Shown piece by piece: positions 15,693 through 20,655 of a DNA stretch of 20,655 nucleotides. Origin of the DNA: Clostridiales bacterium. Its GTDB lineage: Bacteria; Bacillota; Clostridia; Lachnospirales; WRAX01. The translations under genes were made by a program, and so were the position numbers. The first letter of the stretch is position 1; each line of letters begins with the position of its first letter. The notes below the pieces were generated by a model. It was given only the letters and a program-made list of their open reading frames with translations. It ran no database searches and was not told the origin of the DNA. The stretch is taken from contig JAITMW010000012.1 in NCBI GenBank assembly GCA_031277155.1, positions 1 through 20,655 of the forward strand. Direction: 5' to 3'.

Positions 15693-16652
15693 TTATTGCC
15701 TGGTATAAGTAAAGGAAAGCGCAGGGCCGCTGCGGCTTGTTAGGTCAAGTTGATTCCCGTCAATTACGTAATACCATTCCATGGGAGCAAAGCATGTATT
15801 GCCGCAAACGTCAGGGGTAGTGCAAATGGACAATATTCCGTTGTCTGTTGTCCAGCGGATGGACTGCTCCAAAAGTGTATTAAAAGCCATTATGCCCTCG
15901 CCATTGGCCTCGAAAAGATAATAAGGGCTTCCCATCCAATTCCATATGCCTATCAAGCCACTTTCTTCTTGCGAAGGAGGCAATGGAGCGGTTGCTGCGC
16001 CCACATGGAAACCATCATCGGACAATGAAAACGAAGATTCTACATAATACATTGTGTCTAAAACAGTATCCCACGGCCCTTCAACTGTGATAGTGCGTAA
16101 TAATGTATCCCGGTCAGTCTCGAACGCAAAAGTAATCATAAAGGAGTCGCTTTCAGGGAAAAATGCGTAAATTTGCAGGGCATCAATGCCGTTTAAGTCG
16201 ACTCTTGCGCCGGCTATATCCACGCCGCCTATACTTTCCATGAAAGAAGCAGTGATGTTAAGGTATTCTTCCGGAGTCATGGGCTCTGCAGAAGTATTGA
16301 TATAGTGCATGGTTATTATATCTGTGCCGGTTGGGTCAGAAAATTGCAGCATATCAAGGGATTGCGGTACAGAAATATCACGAAATGGCAGCCAATACGA
16401 GGGGATGTCGATAAAGCCAAAATTCTCTGTCCCAACCCGCTGCATATCGGTCGCGGCAGATGCGGCAGGTGTAGAGACAGGCTCGGGCGTAGGCGTAGGG
16501 CTTGGCGTTGGGTCTGGTATGGGCATTGGGACTGGCGCGGGTGTCGGCGTGGCCGCCACACTGTCCATAATCTCTTGTAGAGGCGCAGGTATGCATGATG
16601 CAACAAAACCCACAACAAAAATCAACAGTGCAACCATTAAAACCTTTCTCAT
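15693..16652 (-). CDS. Putative surface lipoprotein with Pro/Thr-rich linker
   Basis: 319 residues, function not recognised. An N-terminal signal peptide ends in a lipobox (GFVASC, lipidated Cys20), so it is probably anchored to the outer face of the membrane. Residues about 34-68 are a low-complexity Pro/Thr/Ala linker. Residues about 70-210 form one globular region (GFIDIPSYW, TPEEYLNITASF), and about 230-319 a second that begins LIGIWNWMGSPYYLFEANG, reminiscent of small beta-rich domains (DUF5640-like) in which a W-W strand pattern recurs; two cysteine pairs (CTTPDVC, CGNTC region) may form disulfides. ATG at 16652 follows GGAGG by 5 nt. It begins 26 nt after tsf with no terminator between, so it is probably transcribed with rpsB-tsf. 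Confidence 0.82.
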   Translation of the reverse strand: MRKVLMVALLIFVVGFVASCIPAPLQEIMDSVAATPTPAPVPMPIPDPTPSPTPTPEPVSTPAASAATDMQRVGTENFGFIDIPSYWLPFRDISVPQSLDMLQFSDPTGTDIITMHYINTSAEPMTPEEYLNITASFMESIGGVDIAGARVDLNGIDALQIYAFFPESDSFMITFAFETDRDTLLRTITVEGPWDTVLDTMYYVESSFSLSDDGFHVGAATAPLPPSQEESGLIGIWNWMGSPYYLFEANGEGIMAFNTLLEQSIRWTTDNGILSICTTPDVCGNTCFAPMEWYYVIDGNQLDLTSRSGPALSFTYTRQ

Positions 16653-16678
16653 AATTGCCTCCTTTAAATTTTCAGAAT

Positions 16679-17608
16679 CTACCCCTGCATTGCCTTCGCA
16701 ACCTCTTCCGCAAAGTCCTCCTGCTTTTTCTCAATGCCCTCGCCCTTTTCAAAGCAGGCAAAGCGCAGCAGCTTTATATCGGCGCCAATTTCCTTGGCCG
16801 TGTTTGCGATATAGGCCTTCACGGTTATTTGGGGGTCTTTGACATATGCCTGCTCCATCAAGCAAATTTCCTTTAGCAATTTGTTAAGGCGGCCTTCCAC
16901 CATCTTTTCGATGACTTGCGGCGGCTTTTTCTCATTGGCGGGGTCGTTTTTCGCCACGGCTTCCAGGATTTTTCTCTCGGATTCGATGAAGTCCTGGTCA
17001 ACATCGGACACATTGAGGTATTTCGGGAAAAGCGCCGCAATTTGCATACACAAATTGTATGCCATTTCTTTTAGAGGGGCGCTGTCCGAGGGGCCCTCCA
17101 CATCAAGCAGCACGCCGATTTTGCCGCCGCCGTGAACATAGCTGGATATCACGCCGGGGGTTGTCTTTTCAAAGCGCACAAAGCGGCGGATATTCAGATT
17201 TTCGCCTATGGTGGCAATTTTGCCCTTCAGGGCGTCCTGCACGGTTTCGCCGCTGCCCTTGGCCCATTTTTCTTGCAAAAGGGCTTCGATGTCATTGGAC
17301 TTGCTCTCCAGCACTTGGTTGACGACATCGGCCACATATGCCATAAAATCAGCATTTTTGGCGACAAAGTCGGTCTCGCTGTTGACTTCAACCATTGCGG
17401 CCCTATCAGCCAGCACGCGCAGCCCCACAACGCCCTCGGCGGCAATGCGCCCGGACTTTTTCTCGGCTGCCGCCAGCCCCTTCTCCCGCAGAAATTCCAC
17501 GGCCTTTTTTATGTCGCCGCCGGTTTCTTCCAGGGCTTTTTTGCAGTCGCTCATGCCGCTTCCGGTCAACTCTCTCAATTCCTTAATCAATGCAGGTGTT
17601 GCAGCCAT
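16679..17608 (-). CDS. tsf: Elongation factor Ts
   Basis: 309 residues. It is the guanine nucleotide exchange factor for EF-Tu in translation. The N-terminal UBA-like domain (KELRELTGSGMSDCKKAL) is followed by the core signature with NSETDFVAKN (residues 76-85; Thr79-Asp80-Phe81 contact EF-Tu), then the dimerisation core and C-terminal module. ATG at 17608 is only 2 nt after the rpsB stop; its AGGAGG site is inside the last codons of rpsB, so translation is coupled. The next gene is a lipoprotein and not pyrH, which is the usual neighbour. Confidence 0.97.
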   Translation of the reverse strand: MAATPALIKELRELTGSGMSDCKKALEETGGDIKKAVEFLREKGLAAAEKKSGRIAAEGVVGLRVLADRAAMVEVNSETDFVAKNADFMAYVADVVNQVLESKSNDIEALLQEKWAKGSGETVQDALKGKIATIGENLNIRRFVRFEKTTPGVISSYVHGGGKIGVLLDVEGPSDSAPLKEMAYNLCMQIAALFPKYLNVSDVDQDFIESERKILEAVAKNDPANEKKPPQVIEKMVEGRLNKLLKEICLMEQAYVKDPQITVKAYIANTAKEIGADIKLLRFACFEKGEGIEKKQEDFAEEVAKAMQG

Positions 17609-17610
17609 AT

Positions 17611-18375
17611 TTATGCCTCCTGTCCTTCGTTTTCGTTGCCCATTTCTTCTTCGCCATATTCTCCATCCGGCATTTCCTCTTCATCGCCCATTTCGCCCTG
17701 GCGGCTTTCTATGGCCGCATCGGCCATAATTCCGGCTATAAGTTTGACGGCGCGGATGGCGTCGTCGTTGCCGGGGATTACAATATCCACTTCATCAGGG
17801 TCGCAATTGGTTTCAACAATGGCCACAATGGGTATGCCCAATGTGCGCGCCTCTTTGATGGCGATATGCTCTTTGCGGCTGTCCACAATAAAGACAACAT
17901 CGGGGATTTTCTTCATGTCCTTTATGCCGCCCAGGTTGCGGTCTAGCTTGGCCTTTTCGTGCAGCAGACTGGCGACCTCTTTTTTCGGCAGATTGTCAAA
18001 AGCACCGCTTTCTTCCATTTTTTCAAGGTCTTTCAGGCGCTTTATGCGCAATTGAATTGTCTTGAAGTTGGTCAGCATACCGCCCAGCCAGCGCTCGTTG
18101 ACATAATACATGCCGCAGCGCATGGCCTCTTCGCGTATGCTCTCCTGCGCCTGCTTTTTTGTGCCCACAAAAAGGATGGTGCCGCCATCTTTTAAGATAT
18201 TGGCCACGGCATGGTATGCCTCGTCCACCTTTTTTACGGTTTTTTGCAAATCGATGATATAAATTCCGTTTCTTTCGGCAAAGATATACTCTGCCATCTT
18301 GGGGTTCCACCTTCTTGTCTGGTGGCCAAAATGCACCCCGGCCTCAAGCAGCTGTTTCATTGAAATTACGCCCAT
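17611..18375 (-). CDS. rpsB: 30S ribosomal protein S2
   Basis: 254 residues. The N-terminus MGVISMKQLLEAGVHFGHQ is close to that of B. subtilis S2, which fixes the start at 18375 and not at the internal Met6. Other signatures are RRWNPKM, WLGGMLTNF, PDVVFIVD and VIPGNDDAIRA. The last 27 residues are an acidic tail rich in Glu and Gly, as in several Bacillota S2 proteins. GGGAGGTG lies 6 nt upstream. The leader is about 195 nt and contains a palindromic repeat (18446-18509). Confidence 0.98.
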   Translation of the reverse strand: MGVISMKQLLEAGVHFGHQTRRWNPKMAEYIFAERNGIYIIDLQKTVKKVDEAYHAVANILKDGGTILFVGTKKQAQESIREEAMRCGMYYVNERWLGGMLTNFKTIQLRIKRLKDLEKMEESGAFDNLPKKEVASLLHEKAKLDRNLGGIKDMKKIPDVVFIVDSRKEHIAIKEARTLGIPIVAIVETNCDPDEVDIVIPGNDDAIRAVKLIAGIMADAAIESRQGEMGDEEEMPDGEYGEEEMGNENEGQEA

Positions 18376-18445
18376 TAGGCACCTCCCGAGTTTATACCTC
18401 CATATTCCGATTGTTCCAAATAGCGTTGGTGAACTGCTCCGTAAC

Positions 18446-18509
18446 TGTCACTCTGAGCGAAGCGAAGGGTCTCTTTAACGCGAGATTCTTCGCTTTGGTC
18501 AGAATGACA
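18446..18509. repeat. Small palindromic element (TGTCAxTCTGA type), diverged copy in the rpsB leader
   Basis: 64 nt with 28-nt imperfect inverted arms starting TGTCACTCTGAGCGAAGCGA on the plus strand and TGTCATTCTGACCAAAGCGA on the minus strand, around an 8-nt centre. It is the same family as the copies at 20333-20404 and 20528-20599 but has several mismatches and a longer centre, suggesting an older insertion. It lies within the transcribed leader of rpsB. Confidence 0.85.
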
Positions 18510-18577
18510 GATAGAAATTTTGAAGCAGATTCGGTGTACCCGGAAGCGGAATATGTGTGTGATATTTACAAGGAAGT

Positions 18578-18606
18578 ATTATAACACACAGCCGACGCAT
18601 ACGCAA
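18578..18606 (-). promoter_or_regulatory. Candidate promoter of the rpsB-tsf operon
   Basis: On the minus strand, TTGCGT (18601-18606), 17-nt spacer, perfect TATAAT (18578-18583) preceded by TGTG. The -35 is weak. The predicted leader is about 195 nt. Confidence 0.7.
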
Positions 18607-18692
18607 GACTTTTTTAAGTTTCTTCATTAAAAGATAATTAAACACAAATTAAATTTGGCCAAAACAGCCAATAATGCCATAATCTATACATT

Positions 18693-18718
18693 TAAAGTGC
18701 ATATCATACTGCCGATAT
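18693..18718 (+). promoter_or_regulatory. SigD (sigma-28) type promoter for flagellin
   Basis: TAAA (18693-18696), 14-nt spacer, GCCGATAT (18711-18718), a near-perfect match to the motility sigma factor consensus TAAA-N14/15-GCCGATAA. The predicted start is near 18726, giving a leader of about 265 nt to the flagellin ATG. Confidence 0.9.
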
Positions 18719-18792
18719 ATTATTTGCAAGGGCAAGCGAGCAGAAGCAAAAAGCAAGCAAGCCCAAGCAGCAAGCCGGCAAAGCCGGATATA

Positions 18793-18815
18793 CCTGACCG
18801 CAAGGACGCGGCAGG
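18793..18815 (+). promoter_or_regulatory. Candidate CsrA-binding hairpin in flagellin leader
   Basis: Stem CCTG-CCGC/GCGG-CAGG (8 bp, one bulged A) closed by the 6-nt loop AAGGAC, so that CAAGGACG (18801-18808) presents GGA in a loop, as in the CsrA consensus CARGGAUG. A second GGA site overlaps the flagellin ribosome site (ACAAGGAGGAC). In B. subtilis CsrA represses hag through two such sites; here this is inference. Confidence 0.5.
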
Positions 18816-18855
18816 CGAAGGCAGGGCAAACCCCTGCGACTACAATTAGGAATTA

Positions 18856-18961
18856 TAGCTAATCCGATTTAAAATCGTCCGAAGCAAGATGAAACAACGA
18901 ACGCTTCAACGGTGTTTCATCGCAGTCTGAGGGCGACTTTTAAACGGAATAGCGATAGCTA
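18856..18961 (+). ncRNA. Structured RNA element: long helix enclosing an H-type pseudoknot
   Basis: Outer TAGCTA/TAGCTA (18856-18861 and 18956-18961). Next a helix of 17 base pairs with two single-base bulges between 18863-18880 and 18931-18948 (TCCG, TTTAAAA, TCG and TCC against their partners, one G-U). It encloses an H-type pseudoknot: GAAGC (18881-18885) with GCTTC (18903-18907), interleaved with GATGAAAC (18888-18895) and GTTTCATC (18914-18921). The downstream end is about 20 nt before the flagellin ribosome site. I do not recognise a known riboswitch family. No covariation test was possible. Confidence 0.6.
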
Positions 18962-18991
18962 AAATTCTTAATTGTACACAAGGAGGACATT

Positions 18992-20275
18992 ATGTCAAAC
19001 ATGGTAGTAAGAACAAACATGCTGGCCCTTAATTCCCACAGAAATTTGGGCATGGTAGGCACACAGCAAGCACGTGCGTCCGCACGTCTTTCCTCCGGCT
19101 TCCGCATCAACAGCGCAGCCGACGACGCAGCTGGTCTTGGTATCAGCGAAAATATGAGAGCGCAAATCCGCGGTCTTGACCAAGCAAGCAGAAACGCACA
19201 AGATGCAATCAGCTTGGTGCAAACTGCCGAAGGCGGCCTCTCCACCATCAACGAAATGGTTATTCGTATCCGCGAACTTACCGTACAGGCAGCCAACGAC
19301 ATCAACACCACCGAAGACGGCGCCGGTTTGAATCCCGGAACCAACGAATCTAACCGCGCCAGAATTCAAGGCGAAATTAACCACCTTATTGACGAAATCC
19401 AAAGAACCGCAACAACTTTGCAGTTTAACAGCATGACATTGCTTGACGGCTCTGTTGGCTCCGCACTGTCCCTCAATGACTTTTCAGGCGCTGTTACATT
19501 TGCCGGCATTGGAGCCATAACAGATGCCACCGGGAATCTTTTGGGCACGCTGACCAACAACCAAATGGATTCTATCAATGCTGTTATCAGCGCCATTAAC
19601 AATATCGGCGCCGGAAATCTGCCAACAGCAGGCACGGCCGCTGACATGCTTGACCCGGCGGACGCCGCTTTCAACCAAGCCTTCTTTGACTTGCACAACA
19701 CCCTTAATGCTCAAGGCGTTATAGGTGCGGGTGACCATCAAATGACGGCGGCTGAATTGGTAACAACTTTGGGCAACATCAATACGGCGCTCGCTGGAAG
19801 CGGTGGCTTGGCAGGCGCGGGCGGCCCATTGTGGATGCAAGTTGGCGCCAATGCGGGCCAGGGCATAACAATCGAGATGCCCAATGTAATCGACAGAGTA
19901 GCCAATGTATTGCGCTCTGCCTTTGATTCACCCGGATTTGGCCTCGTAAACAACGACAACAGCAACACGGGCAATGTTGCCACCGGCGACGGAGCATCCA
20001 TCACCGAGCTTTTGAGAAGCGTTGACGAAGCCCTTGGTGCCTCTACAGCAGCCCGCGGTGCCCTTGGCGCAATCCAAAACCGCTTGGAATTCACCATCCA
20101 AAACCTGGATGTATCTTCCGAAAATCTCCAGGCTTCCAACAGCCGCATCCGCGATGCTGACATGGCCAAAGAAATGATGAGATTGACACAAGCCAATGTG
20201 CTGCAACAAGCTGCCACAGCCATGCTGGCACAAGGCAACCAAGCGCCACAATCCATCCTGCAGCTTCTGGGATAA
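18992..20275 (+). CDS. hag: Flagellin
   Basis: 427 residues, the filament subunit exported by the flagellar type III system. The conserved N-terminal D0/D1 region (NMLALNSHRNL, RLSSGFRINSAADDAAGL, AEGGLSTINEMVIRIRELTV) and the C-terminal D1/D0 region (ARGALGAIQNRLEFTIQNL, SRIRDADMAKEMMRLTQANV, ending QAPQSILQLLG) are both intact; the middle (about 150-330) is variable and Gly/Ala/Asn-rich. No signal peptide, as expected for type III export. ATG at 18992 follows AAGGAGG by 5 nt. Two Met codons (1 and 4) precede the conserved core; the first fits the ribosome site. It has its own SigD promoter and terminator. No chaperone or assembly gene is in the window. Confidence 0.97.
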   Translation: MSNMVVRTNMLALNSHRNLGMVGTQQARASARLSSGFRINSAADDAAGLGISENMRAQIRGLDQASRNAQDAISLVQTAEGGLSTINEMVIRIRELTVQAANDINTTEDGAGLNPGTNESNRARIQGEINHLIDEIQRTATTLQFNSMTLLDGSVGSALSLNDFSGAVTFAGIGAITDATGNLLGTLTNNQMDSINAVISAINNIGAGNLPTAGTAADMLDPADAAFNQAFFDLHNTLNAQGVIGAGDHQMTAAELVTTLGNINTALAGSGGLAGAGGPLWMQVGANAGQGITIEMPNVIDRVANVLRSAFDSPGFGLVNNDNSNTGNVATGDGASITELLRSVDEALGASTAARGALGAIQNRLEFTIQNLDVSSENLQASNSRIRDADMAKEMMRLTQANVLQQAATAMLAQGNQAPQSILQLLG

Positions 20276-20302
20276 TACGCAATACATACAATTGCATAGC
20301 TT

Positions 20303-20329
20303 AAAAAGCCGCCATATGGCGGCTTTTTT
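20303..20329 (+). terminator. Intrinsic terminator of flagellin
   Basis: A perfect palindrome AAAAAGCCGCCAT/ATGGCGGCTTTTT (20303-20328), 27 nt past the flagellin stop, ending in a T6 run. A second GGCGGC-T6 half without its partner arm lies at 20405-20422, beyond the repeat element. Confidence 0.92.
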
Positions 20330-20422
20330 CTGCTTTGTCACCCTGAGCGCAGCGAAGGGTCTAGATTCTTCGCTTCGCTCAGAATGACATAAGCAATCGC
20401 TCAGTATGGCGGCTTTTTTCTG
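20315..20422. repeat. 18-nt direct repeats bracketing the palindromic element
   Basis: TATGGCGGCTTTTTTCTG occurs at 20315-20332 and again at 20405-20422, exactly flanking the 72-nt element at 20333-20404. The repeated segment is the 3' half of the flagellin terminator. A shorter match (TATGGCGGCT) is at 20427-20436. It may be a target duplication or a product of slippage. Confidence 0.8.
20333..20404. mobile_element. 72-nt MITE-like palindromic element, copy 1
   Basis: Core 20336-20389 consists of two abutting 27-nt imperfect inverted arms meeting at TCTAGA: TGTCACCCTGAGCGCAGCGA on one side and TGTCATTCTGAGCGAAGCGA read from the other. With the tail TAAGCAATCGCTCAG the unit matches copy 2 over 72 nt with one difference. 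No coding capacity; any mobility would depend on a transposase elsewhere. Confidence 0.8.
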
Positions 20423-20511
20423 TGTATATGGCGGCTATTATATGTGGGAGCGGACAATTTGCGTTGATATGTTGTCTATGCGCGCTTCAATTTGTCGCCC
20501 CGATTCTGCCT
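20423..20511. other. Intergenic spacer, nothing recognised
   Basis: About 90 nt between the two palindromic elements. Apart from a third short TATGGCGGCT, I see no gene, promoter or RNA structure. The 49 nt after the second element, to the window end, likewise hold nothing I can support. Confidence 0.5.
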
Positions 20512-20527
20512 TGTCACCCTGATTTTT

Positions 20528-20599
20528 CTTTGTCACCCTGAGCGCAGCGAAGGGTCTAGATTCTTCGCTTCGCTCAGAATGACATAAGCAATCGTTCAG
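20528..20599. mobile_element. 72-nt MITE-like palindromic element, copy 2, nested in a broken copy
   Basis: Matches copy 1 over 72 nt with a single base difference (20595 T for 20400 C). It is preceded by a lone left end (TGTCACCCTGA from 20512) and followed by a lone right end (GTTCAGAATGACATAAGCA from 20594), as if it had entered or recombined with an older copy. Confidence 0.8.
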
Positions 20600-20655
20600 A
20601 ATGACATAAGCAGCGGATATGTGATATCATAAATTATGTACGTGTTTCATTCCCG

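Larger units (their letters stand above)
18726..18991 (+). promoter_or_regulatory. Long structured flagellin mRNA leader
   Basis: The leader begins with a purine-rich, AAGC-repeating stretch of low complexity (about 18727-18772). Three simple hairpins follow: 18775-18787 (CCGGC/GCCGG), 18793-18815 (with GGA loop) and 18821-18837 (GCAGGG/CCCTGC). Then comes a larger folded unit (18856-18961), and finally the ribosome site AAGGAGG at 18980-18986. There is no open frame with a ribosome site in it and no intrinsic terminator, so any control probably acts on translation or mRNA stability. Confidence 0.7.

Noticed and set aside
18801..18845. c-di-GMP-I (GEMM) riboswitch, suggested by AGGGCAAACC and GGACGC in the flagellin leader
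   Set aside because: The two motifs are in the wrong order and each sits in its own simple hairpin; the GAAA tetraloop and its receptor arrangement are not seen.
18655..18849. 64-codon plus-strand frame before flagellin
   Set aside because: It starts upstream of the SigD start site, has no ribosome site, and its Lys/Ser-rich sequence only reflects the AAGC-repeat tract of the leader.

Overview
The window looks like chromosomal DNA of a flagellated, probably anaerobic, low-to-moderate GC member of the Bacillota (Clostridia-like). The grounds are strong AGGAGG or G-run ribosome binding sites, B. subtilis-type S2 and EF-Ts, a SigD-type flagellin promoter, the MEP pathway gene ispD, and a B12-dependent class II ribonucleotide reductase. 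This is inference from gene content; no rRNA or other taxonomic marker is present. Fifteen protein genes are supported. All are on the minus strand except the flagellin at the right end. I see no tRNA, rRNA, CRISPR array, prophage or transposase.

Right to left along minus-strand transcription. (1) 18.6-15.7 kb: rpsB-tsf followed directly by a Pro/Thr-linker lipoprotein, from a promoter near 18.59 kb, ending at a hairpin near 15.66 kb. (2) 15.6-15.1 kb: a lone GNAT acetyltransferase. (3) 15.05-11.28 kb: a housekeeping promoter, a cobalamin riboswitch with an intrinsic terminator behind it, and nrdJ with two tandem TSCPD domains. (4) 11.23-8.9 kb: an XRE regulator whose promoter carries a 39-nt palindrome, followed by a dipeptide epimerase. 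(5) 8.9-8.3 kb: a membrane-anchored XRE regulator with a His-rich linker, own promoter and terminator. (6) 8.3-6.7 kb: a YifB/ComM-type ATPase. (7) 6.7-6.45 kb: two inverted pairs of a REP-like palindrome. (8) 6.4 kb to the left edge: a tightly packed run of GNAT-MazG fusion, DAHP synthase, NA37 nucleoid protein, ispD, a HAMP-only membrane protein and a copper P-type ATPase cut by the window edge; most neighbours overlap or nearly touch, so translational coupling is likely.

Rightmost, the plus-strand flagellin gene is driven by a SigD-type promoter and has an unusually long (about 265 nt), strongly structured leader with a candidate CsrA-binding hairpin and a long helix enclosing an H-type pseudoknot. 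Its terminator is followed by a 72-nt palindromic repeat bracketed exactly by 18-nt direct repeats, and a second copy lies 195 nt downstream. A diverged copy sits in the rpsB leader.

The most interesting signals are a B12 riboswitch in front of a B12-dependent enzyme (apparently reversed logic), the flagellin leader RNA, the headless HAMP protein, the GNAT-MazG fusion and the nested small mobile repeats.
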